The notes below the pieces were generated by a model. That model saw nothing but the letters and a program-made list of their open reading frames with translations, did no database searches and had not been told where the DNA came from. Of a stretch of 64,000 nt of DNA, positions 9,260 through 17,260 are shown one piece after another (positions within the stretch are counted from its first letter, which is position 1; the number at the start of each line of letters is the position of its first letter). The stretch spans positions 242,501-306,500 of the forward strand of contig NZ_RXFQ01000005.1 of NCBI RefSeq assembly GCF_003951285.1, given 5' to 3'. The position numbers and the translations under genes are program-made. Source of the stretch: Variovorax beijingensis. Lineage in GTDB: Bacteria > Pseudomonadota > Gammaproteobacteria > Burkholderiales > Burkholderiaceae_C.

Positions 9260-10467
9260 ACCCTCCGCCCCGAGCCGTCCCCAGCCGGCTCGCAGCCTCT
9301 GCGGGCTCCGGTGCAACTGTGCTGCGGACCGCGGCCGCCGCACTCTGGCTCTTTGCGGCGGGCACCGCCCACGCGGTCCTCGATTGCGAGCTCAACGGCC
9401 GCAAGGTCGATCCGTCCGACGGCAGCAGCACCGCGGGCAAGACGGGGCTGATGCGCTGCAAGGAGCGCGAAACCGGCGAGCTCCAGCGCGAGCAGCAGAT
9501 CCAGAACGGCGTCTTCATGGGCCTGGCGCGCTTCTATGAGAAGGGCAAGCTGGCCAGGGAGCACACCCTCAACGCCAAGGGCAACATCCATGGCCCCGCC
9601 CGCGAGTTCGCGCCCAACGGGCAGGTCGTGCGCGAGGCGGTCTACGACGACGGCCAGGAGCACGGCCTCGTGCGCAGCTTCTACCCGGGCGGCCAGTTGC
9701 GCCGGGTCACCTTCTATCCAGCCGTTGGAACCGACCGCGCCTTCGTCGAGTTCACGGAGCGCGGCCAGATGTCGGCGCTGCGCTGCGGCGAAGCGCCCAT
9801 GCTGGCGCCGGCCGCCGACGACGCCAGGCTGTGCGGATTCGCCGGCGGACCGTCGCAGGTCGAGCTTTTCGACGCGGGCGGCATCCTGCGCTCGCGGGTT
9901 TCGTACCTGGCAGGCAAGCGGGTGCGTTCGCAGAGCTTCTACGACAACGGCAAGCCTTCCGTGCAGGACGAGATCGTCGGCAGCCAGCGCACCGAGCGCC
10001 AGTTTTCATCCGAAGGCGTGAAGCGCCGCGAAACGGTGTGGCTGCTGATCGAGCGCAGCGCGGTGCGGCAACGCGAGCAGGAGTTCTCCGAAAAGGGAGC
10101 GCTGATCCGTGACCAGCGATGGAACCCGGCGGGCGAACCGATCGGCGACGACAGCTACCACCTCAATGGCCGGCCCCGCAGCAAGTCGGCCTACCGCGGG
10201 ACCGGCGATGCGCGCACGGTCGAGATCACCGAGTTCTACGACAGCGGGCAGCGCGCCGCCCATGGCCGCTACCTCGTGGCGGGCCGTGGGCGCCAGGTGC
10301 CGGTGGGCACGCATCGGCGCTTCAGCGAAAAGGGCATCCTGCTGGCGGAATCGAGCTTCGATGCCAAGGGCCGCGTGACGCGCGAGCGCAGCTGGAACGA
10401 GGGCGGCGAACTGCAGCACGACGAGCACGTTTTCGAGGACGGCTCGCGCAAGGCCTACACGCCGTAG
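9256..10467 (+). CDS. Exported MORN_2/YwqK-like repeat protein
   Basis: A 403-residue protein with an N-terminal signal-like segment (hydrophobic about 22-38, ending AHA) followed by many degenerate repeats of the form G-x-x-x-F-Y-x-x-G-x-L-x-R-E, typical of MORN_2 or YwqK-type proteins. At least seven repeat units can be seen between about residues 75 and 400. YwqK in Bacillus is the immunity partner of a polymorphic toxin, but no toxin lies next to this gene, so that role is not supported here. The ATG at 9256 overlaps the VOC stop codon by four bases, which fixes the start; longer in-frame starts lie inside the VOC gene. Confidence 0.75.
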   Translation: MNPPPRAVPSRLAASAGSGATVLRTAAAALWLFAAGTAHAVLDCELNGRKVDPSDGSSTAGKTGLMRCKERETGELQREQQIQNGVFMGLARFYEKGKLAREHTLNAKGNIHGPAREFAPNGQVVREAVYDDGQEHGLVRSFYPGGQLRRVTFYPAVGTDRAFVEFTERGQMSALRCGEAPMLAPAADDARLCGFAGGPSQVELFDAGGILRSRVSYLAGKRVRSQSFYDNGKPSVQDEIVGSQRTERQFSSEGVKRRETVWLLIERSAVRQREQEFSEKGALIRDQRWNPAGEPIGDDSYHLNGRPRSKSAYRGTGDARTVEITEFYDSGQRAAHGRYLVAGRGRQVPVGTHRRFSEKGILLAESSFDAKGRVTRERSWNEGGELQHDEHVFEDGSRKAYTP

Positions 10468-10489
10468 CGCGGCCCGCCCCGGGCCGCGC
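10467..10489. terminator. Hairpin between convergent genes
   Basis: A perfect 10-bp GC stem (GCGCGGCCCG with its complement) closes a 3-base loop immediately after the MORN-type stop codon and before the convergent Bug receptor gene. There is no T tract, so it may act as a weak bidirectional terminator or mRNA end-protecting hairpin. Confidence 0.55.
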
Positions 10490-10497
10490 AGGCTTCA

Positions 10498-11472
10498 TCA
10501 GTCCAGCTTGATGCCGGCCTGCTTGATGATCGGCCCCCAGCGCCTGGACTCGGCGCGCGACAGCGCCGCGAACTGCGCCGGCGTGCCCGGCATGGCTTCC
10601 ATGCCGAAATCGTCGAAGCGCTTCTGCACGGCCGGCGTGCCGAACGCGCGGTTCAGCTCGCTGTTGAGCCTGGCGACCACCGCGGGCGGCAATCCGGCCG
10701 GGCCGAGGATGCCCTGGAACGCGAACACCTCGGTGTTGGGCACGCCCACTTCGGCCAGCGTCGGCACGCTGGGCAGCGCCTTGCTGCGCGCGCCCGAGCC
10801 GATGGCCAGCACGCGCACCTTGTTGCCCTGCATGATCGGCAGGCCCGATGCCAGGTCGAGGAACATGCACGGCACCTGGCCGCCCATGACGTCGGCCATG
10901 GCGGGCGCCGCGCCGCGGTAGGGAATGTGGGTGATGAAGGTGCCGGTGCGGGCCTTGAACATTTCCATGGCCAGGTGGTGCGGCGACCCATTGCCCGGCG
11001 AGGCGTAGTTGACCTTGCCCGGATTGGCCTTCACGTAGGCCAGGAACTCCTTGAAACTCTTTGCCGGGAAATCGGGGTGCACCACCAGCGCGAGCGGGAA
11101 CTTGCCGATCGCGCCGATGTAGGTGAAGTCCTTTTCCGGATTGAATGGCAGCTTGCCGAACAGGTGCTCGTTGAAGGCCAGCACCGCGTTGTCCGCCGAA
11201 AAAATCGTGTAGCCGTCGGGCTTGCTCTTGGCGACGAGGTCGGCGCCGATGTTGGTCGAGGCGCCGGGGCGGTTGTCGACCACGATCTGCTGGCCCAGGG
11301 CCTGGCGCATGGCTTCGGCCAGCACGCGTGCGATCACGTCGGTGCCGCCGCCGGCCGGATAGGGCACCACCCACTTGATGAGTTGCGCGGGATAGTCCTG
11401 TGCGCGGGCAAAGGGCGCGGCAGCCATGGCGGCGGCGGAGGCGAGCGTGGCGAGAAGGGTGCGGCGATCCAT
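10498..11472 (-). CDS. Bug-family tripartite tricarboxylate receptor
   Basis: A 324-residue periplasmic solute-binding protein of the Bug/TctC type. It has a signal peptide ending ARAQ and the typical start of the mature domain, VPYPAGGGTDVIARVL, then VDNRPGASTNIGADLVAKSKPDGYT. Bug proteins bind carboxylates or amides and are hugely expanded in Bordetella, Cupriavidus and Variovorax, mostly without their own TctAB permease, as here. It is last in the FAD hydroxylase - DUF2783 - Bug run, three bases after the DUF2783 gene, so its ligand is probably the aromatic or carboxylate substrate of that pathway (inference). Confidence 0.9.
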   Translation of the reverse strand: MDRRTLLATLASAAAMAAAPFARAQDYPAQLIKWVVPYPAGGGTDVIARVLAEAMRQALGQQIVVDNRPGASTNIGADLVAKSKPDGYTIFSADNAVLAFNEHLFGKLPFNPEKDFTYIGAIGKFPLALVVHPDFPAKSFKEFLAYVKANPGKVNYASPGNGSPHHLAMEMFKARTGTFITHIPYRGAAPAMADVMGGQVPCMFLDLASGLPIMQGNKVRVLAIGSGARSKALPSVPTLAEVGVPNTEVFAFQGILGPAGLPPAVVARLNSELNRAFGTPAVQKRFDDFGMEAMPGTPAQFAALSRAESRRWGPIIKQAGIKLD

Positions 11473-11475
11473 GGA

Positions 11476-11706
11476 TCAGTCTCCTTTTTGTAGTGGTTCG
11501 GTGGCGGACAGCGATGGTACGGGCAGCGCGCGCAGGGCGTCGGCCAGCGCGGCGTGGCAGCGCGCCTCGTCGCCGACCTGTTCGAACAGCAGCAGCGCGA
11601 GGCGGGCGAGAAACAGCGATTCGCGCTCGGCGCCCGCTTCGGTAATGGCGCGCGCGCACTCCGCGTAGAGCCGGTCGCGTGCGTCGGATGGAAGCGGTGT
11701 GGTCAT
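11476..11706 (-). CDS. DUF2783-like small protein
   Basis: A 76-residue, mostly helical acidic protein. The pattern of an N-terminal YAECARAITEAG followed by LFLARLALLLFEQVGD and a helix rich in Ala resembles DUF2783, a small family that nearly always lies next to MhpA-like flavoprotein hydroxylases in Burkholderiales. The start codon overlaps the stop of the hydroxylase gene by four bases, and the Bug receptor follows after three bases, so this is a tight operon. Function is unknown; a subunit-like or stabilising role for the hydroxylase is possible. Confidence 0.6.
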   Translation of the reverse strand: MTTPLPSDARDRLYAECARAITEAGAERESLFLARLALLLFEQVGDEARCHAALADALRALPVPSLSATEPLQKGD

Positions 11707-13502
11707 CGGGCAATCTCCGTGGAAGGGATGGCTGCAGCGGAGCGGGCCAATGCGCCCTGCAGCGTGCCGCGGGGCATGCGCCGCCAGCGCGCGGCCACAT
11801 GGCCGTCGGGGCGCAGCAGGTAGACGGCGCCGTTGCGCGCACCCAGCGCCTCGAACACGGCGGGGCTGGCCTGCGCGTCGGCGCCTTCGATGCCCGGGCC
11901 TGCAATGGTGCGCACCGCGAACGGCAGCACGCCGCCTAGCGCCTGTGCCACGTCATCGTCCGGCAGCGGCATGGCAGGGGCGCCCGGCTGGAGCACCAGC
12001 AGCGTGAAGGTCGGCCCGATCCAGTCGGTCAGGTGGCCCTGCTCGAGCTGCTGCTCGGCCATGACCTCTCCGGGCAGCGGGCCCGCAGGCAGCGCATCGC
12101 CTTCGCTCGACAGCGCCGAATCCGCATAGCGCACGGCCTGGGTCTGGCGCGGGTTGATCAGTTGCGCAATGCCGCGGTGCACCTGCGACAGCGAGAGCGC
12201 GGCCTCGCGCAGCAGGTCGAAGCCGCGCGACGGCGGCGACATGAACTCGGTGCTGCGCATGGCGTTCTCGGCGTTGACGTGAAAGGCCGCGATGCGCTCC
12301 TGCGAATACGAATCGAGCAGCGACGCATCCGAAAGCCCGCGCGCCACGAAGGCCAGCTTCCAGGCCAGGTTGTCCGCATCGTCGAAGCCCGAGTTGAGGC
12401 CGCGCACGCCGAAGATCGGCATCGCATGCGCCGCATTGCCCGCGAACAGCACGCGGCCATGCCGGTAGCTGCCGAGCGTCATCGCCCCCGCGCGGTAGAC
12501 CGAAGTCCAGACCGTCTTCCATGGCAGGTGGCCTTCGCCGATGGCATCCAGGTGGCGCTGCACGAATTCGGCCACGGCCGCCGGCTTCAGCGCTTCCTCG
12601 GTGCTCTGGCCCGCGCGCAGCTGGTAGTCGATGCGCCAGATGTCGTCGGGCTGGCGGTGCATCAGCACGGTCGAACCCGGGTTCCACGGCGGGTCGAACC
12701 AGGCGCGGCGCTCGGTCGGGTGCTTGCTGTGCAGCTCGATGTCGATGATCACGTAGCGGCCTTCGTAGCCCGTGCCCTCGAGCGCGAGCCCCAGCGCCTT
12801 GCGCACGAAGCTCTGGCCGCCGTCGCAGGCGGCAAGCCACTGGCCGCGCAGCCGGTAGGCGCCTTCGGGGTTGCGCACGTCCAGCGTCACGCCTTCCTCG
12901 TCCTGCGCGAGGCCGGTGAGCTCGGTACCCCAGCGGATGTCGACGAGCCCCGGCGACGCTTCGTCGCGGCGGAGGATTTCGTCCAGCAGGTACTGCTCGA
13001 TGTAGTACTGCTCGAGGTTGATCATCGGCGGCAGCTTCTGCCGCTCGTCGTGCGGCATCTCGAAGCGGAACACCTCGGCCGTCCTGTAGAAGCTGCGCCC
13101 GCCGGTCCACGGCAGGCCCTTGGCCATGAAGGCCGGCAGCACGTTCAGCCGCTCCATGATCTCCAGGCTGCGGCGCGAGATGCAGGCCGCGCGGCTGCCC
13201 ACGCACACCGTGTCGTCGGCCTCGAGGATCACGCAGCGCACGCCCTGGTTCGCGAGCCCCAGCGCAAGCGCCAGGCCGACCGGCCCGCCGCCCGCGATCG
13301 CCACCGGATGGCGGCCGGGCTCCACGCCGTCGTGCGCGAGCGCAGGCGTGCGCGCCTGGTAGCGCGTGTAGTGAAAGGCGCCGACGGAGGGCGGCAGTCC
13401 GGTGGCGCTGGCCGGCGGCGGCACGGGGCCGCTGGCGGCATCGGCGGCCCGTGTGCCGGGCGGCGGCGGCGCGGTGGCCGCAACGGTGGGATTCGTCGTC
13501 AT
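11703..13502 (-). CDS. FAD-dependent aromatic hydroxylase (MhpA-like)
   Basis: A 599-residue flavoprotein monooxygenase of class A, related to 3-(3-hydroxyphenyl)propionate hydroxylase. It shows a GGGPVGLALALGL dinucleotide-binding motif near residue 72, a DG region (ACDGGQSFVRKALGL), and a late FAD motif GNAAHAMPIFGVRGLNSGFDDADNLAWKL near 350. The usual Asp of GDAAH is Asn here (codon AAT at about 12437-12439). An unusual Ala/Pro-rich N-terminal extension of about 55 residues precedes the FAD fold; a later start is possible but no good Met lies nearby. It heads a minus-strand operon with DUF2783 and a Bug receptor and is divergent from a LuxR regulator. It would hydroxylate an aromatic ring with NAD(P)H and O2. 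Confidence 0.85.
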   Translation of the reverse strand: MTTNPTVAATAPPPPGTRAADAASGPVPPPASATGLPPSVGAFHYTRYQARTPALAHDGVEPGRHPVAIAGGGPVGLALALGLANQGVRCVILEADDTVCVGSRAACISRRSLEIMERLNVLPAFMAKGLPWTGGRSFYRTAEVFRFEMPHDERQKLPPMINLEQYYIEQYLLDEILRRDEASPGLVDIRWGTELTGLAQDEEGVTLDVRNPEGAYRLRGQWLAACDGGQSFVRKALGLALEGTGYEGRYVIIDIELHSKHPTERRAWFDPPWNPGSTVLMHRQPDDIWRIDYQLRAGQSTEEALKPAAVAEFVQRHLDAIGEGHLPWKTVWTSVYRAGAMTLGSYRHGRVLFAGNAAHAMPIFGVRGLNSGFDDADNLAWKLAFVARGLSDASLLDSYSQERIAAFHVNAENAMRSTEFMSPPSRGFDLLREAALSLSQVHRGIAQLINPRQTQAVRYADSALSSEGDALPAGPLPGEVMAEQQLEQGHLTDWIGPTFTLLVLQPGAPAMPLPDDDVAQALGGVLPFAVRTIAGPGIEGADAQASPAVFEALGARNGAVYLLRPDGHVAARWRRMPRGTLQGALARSAAAIPSTEIAR

Positions 13503-13544
13503 GCAGCGGGATTGTCCCGATGCGCGGCGCCGATCACTGTCATA

Positions 13545-13558
13545 ACTTCGTACGAAGT
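13545..13558. promoter_or_regulatory. 14-bp palindrome, candidate operator
   Basis: ACTTCGTACGAAGT is a perfect palindrome centred in the 81-base gap between the divergent flavoprotein hydroxylase and LuxR-type regulator genes, 25 bases upstream of the regulator start. A dimeric LuxR-type HTH would be expected to bind such a site. Its position fits control of both genes, but this is inference. Confidence 0.55.
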
Positions 13559-13583
13559 AATTACCCTGCCCTTCTGCTTATCC

Positions 13584-14363
13584 ATGAGACGCTGGCGCAT
13601 CCAGCCCGCCGCGGACACCACGCTTTCCGCGGCCCTCGCCGGCGACGTGCTCGCGGGCATCGGCACGCCGCACCTGGCAGCCAGCTGCCTCGCGGCCATG
13701 CACCGCGTGATGCCCGTCACCTTCTGCACCGTGTTCGCGGTCGACGCCACCGGCCGCATCGAGGCGGTGTCGGCCGCCAGCAGCTACGGCACCACGGCCG
13801 AACGCACGGCCGAGCGCTACGTGGCGCAGCGCTTCGACCTGCTCGATCCCAACATGACCTGGCTGGCGGCGCGCAAGCTGCCCCGGCGCGCGCAGCTCTG
13901 GCTGGGCCACCAGCGCGCCGACGAGGTGGCCGACCCGGCCTACCGCGCGGCCTGCTACGGCGACGTGGGCATCCGCGAGCGCGCATCGGTGCTGCGCCTG
14001 ACGCCCGCCGGCCAGCGCGTGGCCGTGAGCTTCTACCGGAGCCTCGCGCAGCCCGAATTCGGCGCCGGCGACTTCGCGGCCATCGAGCGCCACGCCACGC
14101 TCCTGGCGGACGCCACCCTGGCCCACGGCCGCAGCGCCATGGCCGCCCGGGAAGCGGTGGCGCCCACCCTCGCCTCGCGCCTTCTGACCCTGAGCCTGCG
14201 CGAGCGCGAAGTCATCGGCCAGCTGATGGCCGGCCGCACGGCCAAGGAAGCGGCGCGCGAGATCGGCATCGAACTCACAACGGTGCGCACCCACCAGTAC
14301 CGGGCGTTCCGGCGGCTGGGCATACGCAGCCAGAAGGAGTTGCTGCGCGCCGCACCGCGCTAG
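13584..14363 (+). CDS. LuxR-family transcriptional regulator
   Basis: A 259-residue protein whose last 65 residues form a LuxR/GerE helix-turn-helix: LTLSLREREVIGQLMAGRTAKEAA then EIGIELTTVRTHQYRAFRRLGI. The N-terminal 180 residues are not a receiver domain (no phospho-Asp site pattern) and look like a ligand-sensing domain. It is divergent from the FAD hydroxylase operon with a palindrome between them, and ends exactly where the convergent FAH-type hydrolase gene begins. It is therefore the likely regulator of this catabolic cluster. The ATG at 13584 is chosen because the reading frame upstream runs through the antisense of the hydroxylase gene. Confidence 0.82.
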   Translation: MRRWRIQPAADTTLSAALAGDVLAGIGTPHLAASCLAAMHRVMPVTFCTVFAVDATGRIEAVSAASSYGTTAERTAERYVAQRFDLLDPNMTWLAARKLPRRAQLWLGHQRADEVADPAYRAACYGDVGIRERASVLRLTPAGQRVAVSFYRSLAQPEFGAGDFAAIERHATLLADATLAHGRSAMAAREAVAPTLASRLLTLSLREREVIGQLMAGRTAKEAAREIGIELTTVRTHQYRAFRRLGIRSQKELLRAAPR

Positions 14364-15437
14364 TCAGTCTTCGGCGCCGTTGTCGTCGTCCTGCGGGTTC
14401 ACCAGCGACACCGGCGCCACCTTCGGCCGCCCCGCCGCCGACACGATCTCCTGGTCGATCGCGCCGAACAGCGAGCGGCCGTCCAGCCCCTTCATCTCGA
14501 TGCGGATGGTGTCGCCGAACTTCATGAATTCGGTCACCGGCGCGCCGCCCTGGATGGTCTCGATGCAGCGCTTCTCGGCAATGCACGAATAGCCCTTGGG
14601 CCAGTCCACCTGGCCGTTCTTTTCCACGCCCTTGTTGCTCACGGTGCCGCTGCCGACGATGCTGCCGGCGCGCACGTTGCGCGTCTTGGCGATGTGGGCG
14701 ATGAGCTGGCCGAAGTGGAAGGTCATCTCGGGCCCGGCGTCGCACATGCCGACCTTGCGGCCGTTCCAGCTGCTTTGCAGCGTGAGGTGCACGCGGCCGT
14801 CCTGCCAGGCTTCGCCGATCTCGTCGAGCGTCACGGCCACGGGGCTGAAGGCGGTGGCCGGCTTGCTCTGGAAGAAGCCGAAGCCCTTGGCCAGCTCGGC
14901 CGGGATCAGGTTGCGCAGGCTCACGTCGTTGGCCAGCATCACCAGGCGGATGCCGTCGAGCGCCTGGTCGGGCGTGGCGCCCATCCTCACATCGCCGGTG
15001 ATCACCGCGATCTCGGCTTCGAAGTCGATGCCCATGGCTTCGCTGGGCACGACCACGTCGTCGACCGGGCCGAGGAAATCGTCGCTGCCGCCCTGGTACA
15101 TGAGCGGGTCGGTGTAGAAGCTCTCGGGCACTTCGGCATTGCGCGCCTTGCGCACCAGCTCGACGTGGTTCAGGTAGGCCGAACCGTCGGCCCACTGGTA
15201 GGCGCGCGGCAGCGGCGCCATGCACTGGGCGGGGTCGAACGGGAAGGAATGGCGCGCACGGCCGGTGTTGACCGCGTCGTACAGGTCCTGCAGCTGCGGG
15301 CTCATGAAGCCCCAGTCGTCCAGCACCTGCTGCAGCCGGCTGGCGATGCCGGTGGCGTAGTGGGCGAGCGTGAGGTCGCGCGAGACGACGACGAGCTGGC
15401 CGTCGCGCGAGCCGTCCTTCAGGGTGGCGAGTTTCAT
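14364..15437 (-). CDS. Fumarylacetoacetate hydrolase family protein
   Basis: A 357-residue FAH-superfamily enzyme. The metal-binding acidic residues are visible: DFEAEIAVITGDV (E-x-E type motif, about residues 138-150), then MLANDVSLRN and the substrate-site region with FFQSKPATAFSP near 207. The C-terminus keeps the GSIVGSGTVSNKG motif. Full-length FAHs have an extra N-terminal domain, which this protein partly has. Family members hydrolyse C-C bonds of acylpyruvates or beta-diketones in aromatic degradation. It sits next to the hydroxylase cluster and probably acts downstream in the same pathway, although it is convergent with the regulator and has its own promoter. Confidence 0.88.
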   Translation of the reverse strand: MKLATLKDGSRDGQLVVVSRDLTLAHYATGIASRLQQVLDDWGFMSPQLQDLYDAVNTGRARHSFPFDPAQCMAPLPRAYQWADGSAYLNHVELVRKARNAEVPESFYTDPLMYQGGSDDFLGPVDDVVVPSEAMGIDFEAEIAVITGDVRMGATPDQALDGIRLVMLANDVSLRNLIPAELAKGFGFFQSKPATAFSPVAVTLDEIGEAWQDGRVHLTLQSSWNGRKVGMCDAGPEMTFHFGQLIAHIAKTRNVRAGSIVGSGTVSNKGVEKNGQVDWPKGYSCIAEKRCIETIQGGAPVTEFMKFGDTIRIEMKGLDGRSLFGAIDQEIVSAAGRPKVAPVSLVNPQDDDNGAED

Positions 15438-15571
15438 GATGGCAAATGCGTGATGAAGGACACGGCGCGAACACGAGAGCCGGCGCCGCGCCCACTAAAC
15501 TGGTTGAACGGGCGGCAGTGTACCGAGGTGCTCCCGGTGAACCTCGGCGCCGGCGCTCACTCCACCTCCTC

Positions 15572-16783
15572 ATGCCGACGCTTGTCGCCTCCCCGTTGCC
15601 GTCCTCCGCCGCTCCGCCGGCACGCCCGTCATGGCGCGCGCTGGCCGGGCTGACGCTGGCGGTCGCGCTGGCCCACGTGCTGCTGCTGGATCTCGCGCCC
15701 ACGGCCATCGGGCCCGACCCCTCGCCGCTCGCGAACAAGTTCATCACCCGTACCATCGTGATCGCGCCGCCGGCTGCGGAAAAGCCGGCCGCCGCGCCGC
15801 CCGTGGCCGAAGCCAAGCCGCCGCCGCCCGCAAAGCCGCGCCGGCCGCGCGAGCCGTCCAGGCCCAGGCCGGTGGCGCCGCCACCCGAGCCGGTGCCGCA
15901 GCCGGCGCCCCAGGTTTCGGAACAGCCCCCGGCGCAAACGCCCGACCTCACGGCGCAAAACGCTATTGATTCAGGAGCACCACCTCCCGAGCAGGCGGCC
16001 AGCGCCCCGGCAGGCGCCATGCTGGGCGGGGCCGGCAGCACGGCCAACACCGGCGTCGGAAACGGTGCGCCCGGCGAGGCCGCGGGCGCCGCCAGCGCCG
16101 CGGCGGGCAATGTCGTCGGGCCCGAAGCGCTGCGCATCCCCGGGTCGGTCAAGCTTGCCTTCGCGGTCACGGGCCAGCAGGGCGCCTCGCCGATGCAGGG
16201 CGTTTTCGGCGACCTGGTCTGGCTGCAGGACGGCAGCAGCTACGACGCCCGGCTCTCGCTCAAATTCCTGTTCCGGACCATCCGCAGCCAGCACAGCACC
16301 GGCCGGATCGGGCCCACAGGCATCGAGCCGGCGCGCTTTTCGGAGAGCCGCAAGGGCGAGCTCGCCTCGCACTTCCTGCGCGACCAGGGCCAGATCATGT
16401 TCAGCAACAACGCGCCCAGCGTTCCCCTGCTGCCCGGCGCGCAGGACCGGCTCAGCGTGGTGATGCAGCTGGGCGGCATGCTGGCGGGCGACCCGGGCCG
16501 CTACCCGGCCGGCAGCCGCATTTCCATCCAGACCGCCGGGCCGCGCGACGCGGGCGTTTGGGTGTTCAACATCGAGGGCGAGGAACAGATGAGCGTGCCG
16601 GCCGGCGATTACACGGTGCGCAAGCTCACGCGCAGCCCGCGGCGCGAATTCGACGACAAGATCGAAATCTGGCTCGCGCCGGCGCTGGGCTACCTGCCGG
16701 TGCGGATGAAACAGACACAGCCCAACGGCGACTTCGCCGACATGCAGTTGCGCGAATCCCTTCCGGCCGGGCCAGCCAGCTGA
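15572..16783 (+). CDS. DUF3108 domain membrane-anchored protein
   Basis: 403 residues: one N-terminal membrane segment (about 24-40), then a long Pro/Ala/Lys-rich region (about 65-180) resembling the periplasm-spanning stretch of TonB, then a DUF3108 domain (about 190-400) with the GDLVWLQDGSSYDARLSLKFLF core. DUF3108 proteins are periplasmic and poorly studied. The ATG at 15572 is preferred over the earlier in-frame ATG at 15446, which would add 42 residues of basic leader and overlaps the promoter region of the divergent FAH gene. A segment near residue 131 is encoded by a sequence resembling a Comamonadaceae dispersed repeat. Confidence 0.78.
   Translation: MPTLVASPLPSSAAPPARPSWRALAGLTLAVALAHVLLLDLAPTAIGPDPSPLANKFITRTIVIAPPAAEKPAAAPPVAEAKPPPPAKPRRPREPSRPRPVAPPPEPVPQPAPQVSEQPPAQTPDLTAQNAIDSGAPPPEQAASAPAGAMLGGAGSTANTGVGNGAPGEAAGAASAAAGNVVGPEALRIPGSVKLAFAVTGQQGASPMQGVFGDLVWLQDGSSYDARLSLKFLFRTIRSQHSTGRIGPTGIEPARFSESRKGELASHFLRDQGQIMFSNNAPSVPLLPGAQDRLSVVMQLGGMLAGDPGRYPAGSRISIQTAGPRDAGVWVFNIEGEEQMSVPAGDYTVRKLTRSPRREFDDKIEIWLAPALGYLPVRMKQTQPNGDFADMQLRESLPAGPAS
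15960..15978. repeat. Repeat-like segment inside the DUF3108 gene
   Basis: The 19 bases ACGCTATTGATTCAGGAGC match 15 of 19 positions of the extragenic copy at 38742-38760 (ACGCTATGAATTCAATAGC). Both resemble a short repeat seen in Comamonadaceae. Here the copy lies in frame in the low-complexity Pro/Ala linker of the DUF3108 protein. Two copies are few, and chance similarity remains possible. Confidence 0.35.
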
Positions 16784-16836
16784 TAGTACAAACGAAGTAA
16801 AGAAACACCGTTGTGACCGCAATGCGACAACCCTTC

Positions 16837-16864
16837 TTGAAACTGGCGCGTTGATTGCTATCTA
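16837..16864 (+). promoter_or_regulatory. Sigma-70-like promoter of the DUF3567 gene
   Basis: TTGAAA (16837-16842) and TATCTA (16859-16864) are separated by 16 bases, close to the consensus -35/-10 arrangement. Transcription would begin around 16871, so the ATG at 16871 would have no leader. This favours the internal ATG at 16904 as the true start of the downstream gene. Confidence 0.55.
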
Positions 16865-16903
16865 ACCCCCATGAATGCCATCGACATCCTCACAGGCCCC
16901 GCA

Positions 16904-17182
16904 ATGAACATGCTCTATGACTCGGAGTCCTTCGTCGTCGTGCACGTGCAGCCGAACGAAAGCGACACACCGGACCAGCCCAACGTCCCGGTGCTGGAAC
17001 GCCACGGCTTCGAGATCGTCGACAAGCGCTCGGGCAAGGAGGTCTACCTCGACGGTTCCTGGGCCGAACTGTTCCAGCAGCAGATTGCCGCCTGGCAGCT
17101 CAACACGCCCACGCAGGAAGAAGTCGAGGACACGCTCGAGGGCTATGCCGAACTGGCGCACACGCCGGTGCTGGTGCACTGA
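16904..17182 (+). CDS. DUF3567 family protein
   Basis: A 92-residue cytoplasmic protein whose MNMLYDSESFVVVHV start and HGFEIVDKRSGKEVYLDG core match DUF3567, a short family restricted to Burkholderiales. An earlier ATG at 16871 would give 103 residues, but the promoter placement and the fact that family members begin with M-x-M-L-Y support 16904. Function is unknown. A perfect terminator follows. Confidence 0.82.
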   Translation: MNMLYDSESFVVVHVQPNESDTPDQPNVPVLERHGFEIVDKRSGKEVYLDGSWAELFQQQIAAWQLNTPTQEEVEDTLEGYAELAHTPVLVH

Positions 17183-17207
17183 AAACCCGGGTTCCCCGCC
17201 CGCCCGA

Positions 17208-17240
17208 ACAAAAAAAGCGCCCGAGCGGCGCTTTTTTTGT
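17208..17240. terminator. Bidirectional rho-independent terminator
   Basis: A perfect 14-bp stem (ACAAAAAAAGCGCC with its complement) closes the 5-base loop CGAGC and gives a run of seven T on either strand. It lies between the convergent DUF3567 and AbrB-type genes and should stop transcription from both. Confidence 0.92.
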
Positions 17241-17260
17241 GTCTTTTCAGCGCCCGCCGC

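Noticed and set aside
9256..10467. YwqK-type immunity protein of a toxin system
   Set aside because: The repeats fit, but no toxin gene is adjacent and the protein carries an export signal, so the immunity role is not supported.
13541..13562. loxP-like sequence (ATAACTTCGTA next to TACGAAGT)
   Set aside because: The two arms resemble loxP arms, but the 8-base spacer and outer bases are missing. It is better read as a 14-bp palindrome and operator candidate.
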